From Lunularia cruciata (taxonomy: Eukaryota > Streptophyta > Marchantiopsida > Lunulariales > Lunulariaceae), in assembly GCA_948567375.1 (NCBI GenBank), contig OX419755.1, forward strand, positions 13,087,001 through 13,151,000: a stretch of DNA of 64,000 bases, written 5' to 3'. Below are positions 12,402 through 24,457 of the stretch, one piece after another. The position numbers were made by a program, and so were the translations under genes. Position 1 is the stretch's first letter, and every line of letters begins with the position of its first letter. A model generated the notes under the pieces. That model was given only the letters and a program-made list of their open reading frames with translations, was not told the origin of the DNA and searched no databases.

Positions 12402-12677
12402 ATGGAAGATCAAGTACCTTGGTGCAGTGTAGGATGCTCACTTTTGGATGCCGATCCAAGACTTATAGACTCACCTTTGGATTTCCAACCTGAACAACCA
12501 TTAGGGAAATTAGGAGAACTATTGAGGATGGCTTCTTCAGTGCTTGGAAAAACAAAAGAAGATGAATGGTTTTGCATGGCGATGCAACATTATGGCCAAA
12601 TACTAGATTATTTGGAGGACTCGGAGCATTTTGCACAGATTCATGGTGGGAATTCAAAAAGCCCATTCAGAAATTGA
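12402..12677 (+). CDS. Hypothetical open frame between T2 inverted repeats, left arm
   Basis: From the ATG at 12402 the frame stays open for 91 codons (the upstream extension to 12327 lacks an ATG). The composition is balanced and protein-like, with motifs such as CSVGCSLLDADPR and DEWFCMAMQHYG, but I recognise no family. It lies on the strand opposite element A. The mirrored frame is 53743-54018 (minus). It could be a fragment of captured host sequence inside a non-autonomous element. Confidence 0.25.
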   Translation: MEDQVPWCSVGCSLLDADPRLIDSPLDFQPEQPLGKLGELLRMASSVLGKTKEDEWFCMAMQHYGQILDYLEDSEHFAQIHGGNSKSPFRN

Positions 12678-12774
12678 CCACTTTTAGTTTCATGGCAACA
12701 TTTTTATCACGGAGGGGCAAGGATTTCCTACTTCTATGATAGGTAACAAGCTTTACAAGAAATAGTTGAGGTAC

Positions 12775-12893
12775 ATGACAATACAATGTCGTGCGTTCAT
12801 ATATCGCTATACAACATACATCACTATCAACATCATACACTATAGAAGCACAACTCACACATAAGTCATACATAGACTCTAAAGTGCCATAAT
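12775..12893 (-). repeat. Inverted repeat T2, inner copy, left arm
   Basis: Partner of 10705-10820 with diverged sequence; it reads TAAGTCATACATAGACTCTA at its edge. It directly follows the 3' end of the element A coding region. Confidence 0.6.
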
Positions 12894-13009
12894 TGCCTCC
12901 CTAGCTAGCGGTTAGATCCCTCTAACTCTAGATAACCATCTAATCCAAATATATGGTATACCCTATGATGGGCAAAGATCAAGGGGCCAGGTGCTATGGA
13001 GCCCTATCA

Positions 13010-15941
13010 TTAGTCGTATGTCTGCAATCTATACCATATAAAGAATGAACTAGCTATAGGTAAAGTACATCTAGGACATAACCATTGTCCTTGAGGAACC
13101 ACCGTGAGGGGAGGAGTCATAGATGCCATATGCCATCCTCTCAAATAGCTATCACACACTAATATAGTAGCATCTTCACGAGAAGAGTCACATAACATAC
13201 ACCTCAAGCTTGCACGTACAAGTGCCAAGCTTGGGTCCATAGTACCATCAATGTTTGAGAGGTGGCATGGTGCACAATTGCGCACCTGATCCTTCCAAAC
13301 AACACCATCATGTCCTTCTAACACAAGGACTCCAGATGGCAAAACCTCATGCACTCTCAAGATAGTGTGGCCTATCAAAACATCAAGTGTCGTCAATGCC
13401 GTCTTTTGTAGATATACATAGTCTCTTGGATGAAATCGACGGATTGACTGTCTATAACCTCCTCCTCAAATGGTAGCATAGCATAAAGTATCTCTATGTT
13501 GAGCAATCGTCAAGTTCTCAAAGGCCGTCGGCATCACTCTCTAAAAGATCTTTGCCCATTGAGAACATGCACTCATCTATATATCTGGGTCATCCAAGTC
13601 CAAAACTACAGTGGCATCTTGACAAATGGCTGCAAGTAAATCTGGATCTTGTCCATAGAGTAGGAAGTAAGGAGAAAAGGATGCTAAGAAGGCTTGCCGG
13701 CTGAACCGATAGCCCATGGCCAACCAAGGTAATTAGAGATCCCAATCTCCCAAGTGGCCTTTCTGCAAACCATACTTTTGCAATCCTCTCTTCATTGTCT
13801 GAACCACTCTCTACTAAGCCATCTACCTTAGGGTGATCTCGGGAGGTAGTACGGTGATCAATCAAAGCCTTGTCACACAAGACCTAAAACTCCTCAAAGA
13901 ACCTTGTACCCTGATCAGTCAAAACCTCAGCTGGTGCACCAAAATGACTAAGAACTCGATCTAGGAACAAGTAAGTTGTCCCTTCACTAGACTTGTCAAG
14001 AAGTGCCACCAACTCAATCCACTTGGAGAAGTGCTCCACCATCACCAAAACATATCGATGATGTCTCATAGTCAGCGGTAAAGGTCCATTGAAGTCCAAA
14101 CTCCAATGGTAAACCAATCCCATGATATGTAATGGGTGTAACTATGGCGTAGGAGCATTGAATGATGCTCTAACTCAGTCACAAACCACACAATTGGCAA
14201 CAAACTGCTGTACATCGGTCTGCATACTGCACCACCAATAATGACTTTGGAGTAAGCATATGTACGCTTGACTCCAAAATGTCCTAGCTCCTCATGAGCA
14301 TGACGGACCAACTGTGGTCTCTGAGATGGAAGTGATACTACTTGCACTCTACCATCCTCCCCTACAAGCAAAAGGTGTCTACCCTCCAATTTGAACCATA
14401 TGGCTCGTTGAAGGACACGGTCTCTCTCCTTGGCCCCCAACTGTGCCACCCACAACACCAATGTGAAGATAGTCCATCACTAAGACATCATCATGAATGT
14501 CTCGCTTAACTATACCAATATCTTCATTCTCTGGATCTGTAACCTCAATAACTCCTCTTGTATGGGCTGAGAGAGATACCACCAAAGCTTCAGAAAATAT
14601 ACACAAAAAGGCCAATGCATGCCAACCTGGCACCATTTCCTCATCTGTCTCACCATGCCAATGTGCTCTGGTCTGATCTTGCTAGCTCGGACATGAGTTT
14701 ATACTCAACCCATCTGCATCACGATTCACCACTCCAGGTATGTGAAGAACCATGAAATCATACTCTTGTAAAATTAGAGCCCATTGTGCAAGCTTCCTTG
14801 AAAGCTTCTCAGACTCCATCAACCATTTCAACAACTGATGATCACTGATGAGAGTGAAGGGGTTACCAAATAGGTAACATCAAAAATGTGCTATTGCCCA
14901 AACTGCTGCCAAGCACTCTCCCTTATATGAACTATACTTCGCCTCCATTGAATTGTTGGAGCGACTAGCATAGGCCACCACCAACTTCTTCTCCTTGTCA
15001 TCATGCTGGGTGAGCATCGCTCCAAGCCCCAACATACTCCAATCAGTATGAACCTAAAATGGTCATCCTCTGATCGGTCTCCTCAAAATAGGAGTAGATG
15101 TCAACCTCTCCTTGAGGTATACAAAAGCTCTCTCCTGCTCATCTCCCTAACACCACTCCTGTGTAAGCTTGGTCAGCTTTGTCAAGGCCTTGGCAATGAC
15201 ACTAAATCCTCTAACATAGCGGCAATAGAAGTTTGCCAACCCAAGGAATGCTTGCACTCTGCTCACATCCGTAGGCCAAGGAATATGTGCAATACCCTCC
15301 ACCTTGGTCTATTGAACACCAAGTCCTCCAAGGTAGATAATGTGACCCAAATACTCAACCTGCTCATGGAAGAACCTACACTTCCCAAGATGTAATTTGA
15401 GTCCATGAGATCTCAACCTCTCAAACACCTCCAACAACTATCTCTCATGCTCCTCCATAGTAGTGATATAGACCAAAATGTCATCAATATAGCACCGAGC
15501 AAAATCCAATCCAATTAGGATCCTATCCATGACCATTTGGAACTCAACAGGAGCATTCCTTAACCCAAACGGTAAGAATCTCCATTGATATAACACATCC
15601 TTGCCGTGATGATCAATAGCCTAGAATGCTATCTTAGACTTATCATCCTCCTTGATCGGCAACTGATGATATCCCGCTTGAAGATCCAAAGTATTGAAGA
15701 CCTTTGCATGCCCAATTGCATCAAAAATCTCCTCCGATGTAGGCATGGCATACCGATCAACCCTGGTCTGTTGGTTGATAGGATGGTAATCTACAAACAT
15801 CCGCCTATTTGTGTAGTTGCCATGCATATCCTTCTTGGTTGGCATCATTGTTACTGATGCATACTCTCCATGTGAAATCTCCACCAAACCAATCTCAAAA
15901 AGGTCACTATTCCGGCTCTGAATCAATGTCCTCTCCATATC
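13010..15941 (-). pseudogene. Element A pol remnant (RT, RNase H, integrase, PHD finger), left arm
   Basis: Reading leftwards from 15941: RT with LDLQAGYHQLP, RFLPFGLRNAP and YIDD; RNase H with HTDWS and ISDHQ; integrase zinc region (HAHEELGHFG), then core acidic residues in SLDFNGPL, LTDQGTRF and a downstream DHRTTSRDHPK block; finally a PHD-type finger at about 13050-13230 with CMLC, CD, GWHM and CPRC. Many TAG/TGA stops and at least two frameshifts break it. An extra C near 14437 creates a private frameshift absent from the right arm. The protease and methyltransferase found in the right arm are missing because the LTR at 15942-16636 replaces them. Confidence 0.85.
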
Positions 15942-16636
15942 TGTAATACTCCGAGGACAAGAGAAGAGAGAAAACAAAGATTGCACACTCAAACAATCGA
16001 TGCCCCAAGGGAGCACCTTCTCTTTATTATATAGACAAAGAGGATCTCATCCAAGGAAGCTCCACCCTTGGATTACTTACTTGGATGGGTGACATGTCTG
16101 GTCTAGGTCCTATCTGGTTGGTCAAACAAGCTTTGACTGGAGGGAATCTTTTAGGGAATCTTCCTGTAGGAATCCAGAATCACATGAGTAAGGTACCGTT
16201 GGAAAGCTCTTGATGAGACAAAGCAGGGGGAGAGAAGGCCAGCCTCACCTCCGTTGGGGGGAGGGGAATCTGCACATTTTCGAGGCCTAATTCATCCGTT
16301 TAGGCCTCCGAAATTGCCTTCAAAGATTTCAGGCATATTTCGGCTCCTACTCTATTAGTAGAAGTCCCCTTTTGGTGATACCTCTTTCTGATCTGTTTAG
16401 TCCATCATGTGTAACATCCTTCCAAATGTTACCAAACCAATTCTCACCTTTAAATCATATGTCTAGCTATTGGTTCTAAGGTTCTCAAGTCTATTTCGAT
16501 TTCTACCCTATTAGTAGAAGTACTCTTTTGGTGATACTTCTATTTGATCTATTTTGACCATCATGTATAACATCATTCTAGATGTTACCAAACCGAATTT
16601 CACATCTAGATCATATGGCTAACCCTTGGTATTACA
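15942..16636 (-). mobile_element. Chimeric solo LTR left by deletion, left arm
   Basis: On the minus strand this 695-bp LTR starts TGTAATACCAAGGG and ends AGTATTACA. Its flanks do not match: AGAGC precedes it and GATAT follows. In the right arm AGAGC flanks the solo LTR 40662-41399 and GATAT flanks element B. The 5' part shares variants with the former (AAGGGTTAGCC, GATTCTGGATTCC) and the 3' part with the 3' LTR of B (it lacks a 45-bp segment; reads GGATGAGATCC). The switch falls around 16130-16180. It is therefore a recombination product. A TATA-like TATATAATAAAG lies about 85 bp before its 3' end. Confidence 0.93.
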
Positions 16637-16641
16637 GCTCT

Positions 16642-18228
16642 AGACCATGTACTGCACTCCTAGTCACTACTGTAGCTACCTCCACCTATGTTGCTCTGCA
16701 CATGAAGTCCAAAGCATCTCTATCACCAACATATGAGGTGGAAGCCTCATCATCCAAATCTGATCTCCTCTAAGCAATGGCCATACTAGCCAATCTCTAC
16801 TCCAATTGCTCAATTCGAGTAGCCATAGTTGTATCACAAGTAAGGGCAGGTATTGCACCTCTACTAGGTGTAGATCCTCTACCACCTCATCCTCCATAAA
16901 CTAGAGCTCCTCTATTGCCTACCATAACAGCCGTACCACTCCGTAACTCCGAGTGTAGGTCAAAGCACCGGTCACTAGTCTGACCAAATCTATGGCAATG
17001 CTCATATTGCCTCTGTGATGGCTGTGATGCACCAGAGGTATCAGGTCCACTACCTTGAATACACTCTCTCCTATGGTGAGGTCCACCACAAGTCCAACAA
17101 GCAACACCACTACTCATTGGTTGTTGCTGACCCAAAAATGAAGGTAAGGGTCTAACTATAGTATGCTCTCCACTCGCTCCATAAGATCTGGGTTGTCCAC
17201 TCTGTCCTCAGAAACCAATTGGGCGTGGTGCACTCTACTGCACTTTAGAAGAAGTCACAACTGTGGATGAGATCTCCCTACCAAATCCAGATGTCACCAC
17301 TCTCTCCTCCACCATGTTGAGCTCTATACGCTCAAGCAAACCAAAGACAACTGCCAAAGTGGGCAAAGTAGCTTGTAACAATGTAGCATCACGAACTCTA
17401 CGTCATAACTCCCTATCTAGTATCCCATACCAAAAATAGACTACATGGGCCTTAGTAACTCCTTGAGTGAAATTGATCAGTCGTCTCATATGAGTGTATG
17501 CCTTGTGTAGGCTCTCTCCAGCCTTCTACTGTAACTGCTACAAGCTCCTTAGCTTGTCAGACCGTACTCATTGGTAGTTCTGCCTCAAACATTGGAAGAA
17601 CTCTACCATGGGGTTAAACCTTGGTACCACACTACCTCCTATAGCAATACCTCCACTCGTGGTAGCACTATCTCCAACTAGTGCACCTCCACTAACTCCA
17701 CCAACACTACTTGAGCTAGAACTCGTGGGTACAACCAATCTACTCTTGGGAACTCAGCCTGAAGTGATAGAGATATAGTTCAAAGACCAATATTTGTCTC
17801 TATAACTCAAGCTCCTCCAAATGAGCTCTCCTAAACACATGGTAGTTGTCCATTGGTAGACCCTCCAAATGCTAAAACAACCCCTTCCATGCCATGAAAG
17901 GTGTAAACAAAGTCGAGTTCCGCATTTGCTATAGATCACACCAACTATTGAACTCTTGGATGAAGTCATCTAACTCAATGGTACCCATTGTACCAGAGTA
18001 ACGCCTAGGGCCTTTGGAGACCCCATAAATCTCGTCCATGTCCCACAACAACGGTGCGGACACGCCAAGTGCACTCTCAACTAAATCAACTCTTATGTCG
18101 AACTCCAACTCAAAGTCAATTTCCTCCTTCATTGGGACCCAAGATATAGGTTGATACCAAGTGCCACTCCGAGTAAACCCACTGCATACTATAGGGCTAA
18201 CTCCTCTGGAATCCCCAAAGAACTCCAT
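16642..18228 (-). pseudogene. Element A gag remnant, left arm
   Basis: The presumed start is the ATG at 18228 (MEFFGDSRGV). A capsid-like stretch contains RRLINFTQGVT and FWYGILDREL. The nucleocapsid has a CCHC-like knuckle (CWTCGGPHHRREC) and a second, damaged one where the first Cys is Tyr (YEHCHRFGQTSDRC). Frame changes and TAG/TGA stops interrupt it. It ends at the chimeric LTR, whose AGAGC flank lies in gag. The mirror is 39070-40656. Confidence 0.8.
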
Positions 18229-18813
18229 AGTGACAAAGTAAATGCAATTGCAATCGCAAACCAGAATCACAAATTGCAACTGCAAACTGCAACCACAAGT
18301 ACTTCACCACCAAGTGCCAACACCAACTAAGCACCAACAAGTGCCAATACCCACGGAACACCACCCACTAATGTAACTCTAATTGAGATAACTACACTAA
18401 GGGAAAGGCAATCAATAACCTACCATCACAACATGCACTCTCATGGTCTGTAGGTCATCACTTCCTACCTCAATGGAGAGAAACAAAGATAGTTTGACTG
18501 GTCATCACTCCAGCCTCACTACCAAGAGCACACCAGAGCACCAACGCTCTAAATTCAGGGCACCTCACACAAACGTGATGCACAAACAAGAAGTAGAAAA
18601 TGGAGAGAGTCCAATCACAAGAAATCTAAACAAAAACTCTCCATCTCATAAAGCAACATGGGATTGACTCTACCACCATTTGGCATTTGACATAAGAGAA
18701 GTTTGTATCTAATGTCTTAAGCTACCAAGATCACCAAGAATGAAATCAAATTGCCTCTCCTAGCCAAAGCTACAAGTGTATAGGTAACAATGGCACATTA
18801 GGACAACAAGTGA

Positions 18814-18880
18814 GGATGGACCAGATGGCTAGGGCACTAGTCTAGGAATAAGAGATCCAGGGTCAAACCCTATTGCGCAC
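18814..18880 (+). ncRNA. Degenerate tRNA-like relic (threonine-type), left arm
   Basis: Internal promoter-like blocks are visible: GGCTAGGGCACTAGTCTAG resembles the D and anticodon arms of plant tRNA-Thr, and CCAGGGTCAAACCCT resembles a T arm with a short loop. The acceptor stem does not pair, so this is a pseudogene or a SINE head, not a working tRNA. Mirror at 38418-38484 on the minus strand. Confidence 0.4.
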
Positions 18881-19057
18881 AATCTAGCAGGGTGGGCAAA
18901 TTTTGCCAAACAATGACCAACATTTACTCCAAACTAGTTAGCCTCACGCCAGCAAGCTAGCTTGTTGGCCCTTCTAGGCCTTCATAGCCTCTCATAGCTC
19001 ACAGCCCTATGCCTCGAAATGCAGAAATGAGGCCGTTCTTCTTGCCACTTTGAACCC

Positions 19058-19164
19058 TCTCCAAATCTGGCAAAACTCCTCCAAATCTGCAAAAACTCCT
19101 CCAAACTTGCAAAACTCATCTAAATCTGGCCAACCAGCAAAACTCCTCCAAATCTGGCCAAAAT
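19058..19164. repeat. Irregular tandem repeat, left arm
   Basis: Several degenerate 20-28-nt units built on CTCCAAATCTGGCAAAACTC lie side by side in the 5' leader of element A. The mirror is 38134-38240. Confidence 0.75.
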
Positions 19165-19609
19165 TTGACGTAAACTCCAACAAAAATTTGACAAAAAATT
19201 TGACATAAACCCTAAAGTTGGCTGACTACCAAATCCTCCACTAACTCTTCACTCGAGCCAAATTGAAAAAATGAGTTTCTCCAAATCACAAATTCACGAG
19301 TATAGGTTCCCAACTCCTCCTTCAATTTTACTTTTTGAGCACAACTCGCAACAAATTGGTCTTGTCTTCACCTCATGAGCTCCAAATCACAACCATTGCT
19401 TGAAATTTGCTTCTTCTTTGCTAAAAAATTGGCCAACGCTTCCGTACACCATCTGCCTTATTGCCAATTCTGCATCCACCAACGAGCTTTTGCACACTAG
19501 GGAAAAATTAAACTTTGATTGAGCTACCAACGATCCACCGAGCTTGGAGATACCACCAACACTCACAGTTCCTACACCCAATTTCCCCCTAACTTCACTT
19601 CTTTGATGT

Positions 19610-20054
19610 AATCAGATTGTTTACAACTCTTGAATCCACTCAACTCAGATCAATACTTGATCTATCACTCTATAAACTGCCAACAATTGTGCACTGATTA
19701 CAATCAAACCACACTCCTCTAACTAAAAGAATCCAAGGGACACTCACCGGCCTCTATCTACCATATCCTAGAACTCGAAGGCTCAACATCAGAGAAGTGA
19801 GCCCTCTAGAGCTGCACCTCAAAAGTATACCCCTAGACTCAAGCTAGGTCTGAAACCCTAACGGTCCCATTGACGGCACACTCAATGGTGCAAATGGTGC
19901 AAATGGTGCAAAGTGATGCTGGGCCCCATCGTGAAGTCAATACCCCGAACATGAAATCTAACTGTCAGAAAATAGTCTATGGGAAATTGCTGAAATACCT
20001 CTAACTACTATCATTGCAACTCCAGTGTCCAAGCAATCTAGATGTGACACTACA
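19610..20054 (-). repeat. Long terminal-type repeat T1, inner copy, left arm
   Basis: The reverse complement begins TGTAGTGTCACATCTAG and ends near AACAATCTGATTA. It is about 445 bp and inverted relative to 10304-10702. It contains a short tandem of GGTGCAAAT units (19888-19912) that is absent from the outer copy. Confidence 0.7.
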
Positions 20055-20065
20055 AATGATGTGAC

Positions 20066-20155
20066 AACCTCATATCGAAACTATTGACATCCAGCCCCAT
20101 TTTACCTCTTTGTCTCTCCCTTGTATGGCATGATAAGGCCTTCCCATCCTTTGTG
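20066..20155 (-). repeat. Dispersed repeat R1, partial copy beside element A, left arm
   Basis: The reverse complement contains GATGGGAAGGCC, ACAAGGGAGAGACAAAGAGG and CAATAGTTTCGATATGAGG. It abuts the inner T1 copy and is in the same orientation as the R1 copy at 9040-9268, so two direct R1 copies bracket the element A block. Confidence 0.6.
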
Positions 20156-22397
20156 TTTGTTGCGTGGTCACCTTTTCTTTAACTTTCAGGATCAAAATTT
20201 GAAACTGTGGGGGAATCATCGTATCTTCCCTTCATAGAAGTAGACCACTTGAACCCTACTACTTTGAATCAAGAGTTCACCCAATGCAATGATCTTCTTG
20301 CTAGATTATGCAGTTCATAAGTAGCAGAGGTATCGACACTTAAAATTGACAATTGAGATTTTGGGTACTCCGTTTGGGTTCATAGTGTTGACATATAATT
20401 AGTATAGCTAATTAGCTAGGACCAAACTAACAAAGATTTTGAAAATTTATTTAGGATATAGAAATTAGAAATTATTATTTTATATAAAATATTTTTGGTA
20501 TACTAAAAATTTAAATATTTCTAAAATGAAATGAGAATTGTAACATTGTTCCTAAATCATGGGAATGTATATTATGCAGAGCTTCAAAAATTTATTTGTA
20601 TATTGCGCACAACTCAAGAAGCTTTGGTCACTTGTATTTATATGCTGTAATTAATGATAAAATTCAGATTAAGTCAATGTTGACCTCTATATTTCAAATT
20701 TCATTAATCTATATTACCCTAAAATTTATTTTTTTACCTTCTCAAAATAATATAAACAGGTGTACATATCTTAATTTACAACATTTTGTATTTTTTCCTT
20801 CTTTAGATATATTATATATTTTGGCTAGTATAATCCACATTAATAAACTGTTTCCCGTGGTGACATTACATAGCATCAATGGATACCTCCTAGTTCCCAC
20901 CGGCCGTCTTGGTGTCAACGCACTTGCATTATTAAAACGTAGATCATATGACCTTTTGAGTGGTCTCATTTCCACATTACCTCTTTCTTTGAAATGAATC
21001 CCAAAAAATTTATAACGGTTGATTTAGGAAGAATCTCCTCATGAATATTCAGCATCAATAATATGATTAGTATACGTTGTACCAAAATCATTGAAGATAT
21101 TTCGTAATCTGGTACTAATATTCTATATTTGACACTAATTCTTCTTTACCTCCATTTTCATCAGATATTAACCACACTGATTGATGGGTTAAAAGATTAT
21201 GGACAGGTGCTACGAGAAAGCCACATTTAAATTTCCTTTGCGTTTTTTTTCTTGTTTACAAAATTTCTCATCATTCTCATTATTCAAAGGATAAAACAAG
21301 AAATTAATTTAGCCATTTTTCTGATAAGTAGTGGAAAATTTAGTGGAAAAGGATACTGTTCAATTCAAGTCTAGATTGAGAAGAATACTTAACATATTGA
21401 TCCACATTATTTAGCACTTCTTCTTACACCTTTGATAAGTTTTGCCAACTTAAATTCCAACGTACAACCGTCAAAATCTTAATCACTTGATACTCTGTAA
21501 CGCTCTAGATATATATTTACTTTGGGTGTTTCATTGTAGAAATTGAGAAGTACTTTTGCTTCTCAGGATATGGGGCACATCCTTCTAGGGTTCTGCCTGA
21601 AGTTTATCACTCAAGACCACTCAAATTTATTCTTACCGTTCTTAACGAATCCGAGTTCATACATCTTCATTATAGTATGTATATTGATGTATAACCTTGT
21701 TAACAATATTGTTCTCTCGAGTCAATTAATATTTAATCCTCTAAAACTTCTCTTTGCTTTTTATCCTCTGTAAAGACAAAATAGATCTCTCGATCACCAA
21801 GTTACTTGTCCCGCAGATGAGAGAGCAGACCCATGTGAAGAAATAACTTGAAAGTTTTGAATGTTTCCATAATTTACAGTGATAATTTTTACAAAACATA
21901 ATGATCAAATACTTTCTTACTAAGATTATATTTCATTTGTCACATTCTTCATCCATAAAAATTTTGGAAAACCTGGGGATAATGCAAATACATATAGCAT
22001 GCAAATACCTGTTGCTTCCTCCACAACATGAACATAAGTGTACAATCGTGTTCACGCACTTTCTCTGGTCTTGGGCTGCCAGAGGTTTGGCTGGAGATGC
22101 AATTCGGGGCTATCCGGCCTCGGGGATGAGGGACTACAATACTTACATTATTATTATTATAGATTATTATACTTAATTCCACAATTATAATAAATCACTG
22201 TTATAGTAATTGGCGGACGTCTTTATACGTGAGCAAAACTCACAGAGATGTGTCCGTATCCTTCCTTCTCTGGCGGTTTACTGGGAAATAGCTGTTTCAG
22301 CAAAACCACTGATGCAACGCAGCACTGGTGGTTTCGATCGATGTGCTTCATCGGGAGCAGAGCTGCTGTGGAGAGCGGAGAAGAAGTCTTGTTGAAG
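20156..22397. other. AT-rich noncoding DNA spanning the left-arm inner boundary
   Basis: Up to 20909 this is shared with the right arm; beyond it the sequence is unique. No coding motif was found; the open frame 20596-20997 is an AT-rich translation crossing the boundary. The junction itself (CGGCCGTCT) shows no obvious transposon end. Confidence 0.55.
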
Positions 22398-24043
22398 ATG
22401 GAGAACTCGCGGGGAAGAAGACGATTGGGGTTTACTCTGACCTTGATGCTTGCGTGGATTATCATAGAATGCGTTGCTGCTGACACGGGATCACGCGAGG
22501 ATGCATTTGTAGATTATTCGGGGATGTCGTCCAAACGGAGTGCGATCAAAAGTTTCACAGGTGAAAATAGACCGCTCTATTTCCAGTTCTTTGCGTCATG
22601 GATTGATTAATTGATTGATTCGATGATGTCATTTTCGTAAATATGCAGAGGATTTCCTCTAAGGTTTCGCTCAAATTCGAGAGGTCATGTTTAAAATTTA
22701 GATTCGGGTTACCAAACGACGGTACTTACTTCCAATTTTGCATACATTCAGTTGCGGCTATTTTCTCCGGGGGTTTCCTTCCTGGGGGACTGGCTGAACC
22801 ACAACTGTTCGAAATGAAATTAAAATTCTGTGTACCAGTATTAGAGAAACGCGAACCTGGCCGGGAGTTGAAGAGTCCAGAATTAGACTCAAAGTTGACA
22901 TTAAGTGAGTTTATACCAAATATACTTTTACCAAATGTATGAGCAGTTGGAAACCAAGGGATCCCACTCAAAGAGGGCATGAATTCTAACAGTGCTGAAA
23001 TCCAAATGCAATCCATGAAGTCGTTTGATCGGCCTTCTTTCTTGGTGCACGCTGATGCTCTCCAGTCAATTTGGTCTTCTCTACCAAATTCGAGAATATG
23101 AAGACCTGTTTTCCTGCTGCGCTCTCTTTCTGGTTTCTTTAGATGAAGAAGGCGTATGATTTGTAGGCTGTACACTAGCTTTCGGTGTTTCCATTCAATG
23201 ATCATGACTCAATATAATTGTCGAATACGGGCCCTCGTTACGACGTACTCCTTACTCGTCGTGAGCGTCTCTGTTTTCTGTGATGTTCATGACCTGTCTC
23301 GAAACAAAGTTTGATTATCTTCGACTTTGCGCAGGATATTACAGTGAAACTTGCGGGAGATATCGCTTCCAAATCTGTCAACTACATGAAGGTTAGTTCT
23401 GGGAAGGAGTCTATTTTGCTATCCTACCAGTATACCTTGGACTGCATATAAAACATGTGCTTGCAGAAAATTTGAAATCATACCGACTATCCTTGTCGGG
23501 AACAATATACCGAGCATAACTAGCGAATTCAAGAAAAGCTTCTTGCTGTATCTTTTCACTCAAAGAGACTGCAAAACAACTAAAAAAGCGGGCATATGAT
23601 TGAAGAGTACTGAGTAGAGACGAGCTGAGGACGTTGTTGTGTGCTGCTCTGATGCAGGAGTTGATGTGGTGATGTGCTTGAGCGGAGCCTAGTGAGTCAA
23701 GGGCTCATGGATGGATGCTCATTCTGTCGTGCGGAGCCTGCTGGCACCACTATTGACGAGGGCCGTGACAACATCCGGCCGGGGTCGTGTAACATCCTAA
23801 TACCCAGTGCTATTTTTTCCGTCATGAGTTGTCGAGTGAATTGCTAGGAATTGTCCTCCGTGTCATAATGTACACCGTAAGTTTTTCAGGTTGAGGTGCT
23901 CAACTTCTCTAGCTGTTGAACTTCTCCTTTAGCAACAGGTGGTCAATTTGAATTGGGTGTTTCATATCCAGGACACCAGTGAGTTCTTTTTCAATCCAGA
24001 AGCGCCTTCTGAGTGGGACGGAAGGTTCTCTATGTGGGGAAAG
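22398..24043 (+). CDS. Possible multi-exon secretory-pathway gene fragment, unrecognised
   Basis: The ATG at 22398 opens a peptide with a basic N-terminus and a hydrophobic core (FTLTLMLAWIIIECVAA), a credible signal peptide. The frame reaches a donor-like CAG|GTGAAA at 22560/22561. Downstream, two short phase-0 candidate exons with good splice borders are 23335-23391 (starts DITVKLAGDI; GCAG before, GTTAG after) and 23972-24043 (contains FFFNPEAPSEWDG; CCAG before, GTAAG after). Exon 1 ends in phase 1, which does not join cleanly to the others, so either the donor differs, an exon is missing, or the gene is broken. I do not recognise the family. Confidence 0.3.
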
Positions 24044-24457
24044 GTAAGATCGTACCACCTCAAGTATGGATGACCCGCAGTTTTAGTTTCGTGTTATATA
24101 AGACTTGTAGTTGTGAAACTTGAATCAGCTGTGGACTCTCCATAGCTGAGTTTTCTCTCGGGTGATCAGAGTTGGCGCAATCAACCTTAGAAGAAAACAC
24201 ACATTGATCTGAGTGACGTTATACTTACTGAGTTGGATCAGGTGGTGGGCTTCACGAGCTGGATTGTGCTGCGGAGAATTGTAGCTCTTCCTTCAAGACA
24301 GGAGATCCATTCTAGTGGCACTGTTCTGCGAATGCTTGTTAACCAGTAATTTATATGGTCAGATTAGAGACTTCAGTGCCTCTTGAATTATGCAACAACA
24401 TGACAAAAGAAGCATTACAGTAGATTTTAAGCAACCTAGACCTGCCCATTACTGGCA

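Larger units (their letters stand above)
18229..19609. other. Element A 5' untranslated region, left arm
   Basis: The region lies between the T1 repeat and gag. It holds a tRNA-like relic (18814-18880) and irregular tandem units of CTCCAAATCTGGCAAAACTC type at about 19058-19164. No primer-binding site matching initiator tRNA-Met was seen after T1. The open frame at 19387-19581 has no recognisable domain. Confidence 0.55.
2396..20909 (+). repeat. Left arm of giant inverted duplication
   Basis: Every recognisable feature here recurs in reverse order and orientation in 36399-64000. Paired coordinates sum to about 66396-66421 outside the LTR at 15942 and about 57298-57308 inside it, so collinearity is continuous except for a 9.12-kb difference at that LTR. 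The inner end matches up to base 20909, exactly where the right arm meets the N gap. Translated segments differ by only scattered substitutions, indicating a recent duplication or two haplotypes. Private differences include an extra C near 14437 and about 15 extra bases in the 9780-9840 stretch. Confidence 0.93.

Noticed and set aside
13010-16016. Separate plus-strand genes opposite the element A pol region (for example 15003-15395)
   Set aside because: They are antisense shadows of RT/RNase H coding sequence and are interrupted in the other frames as expected.
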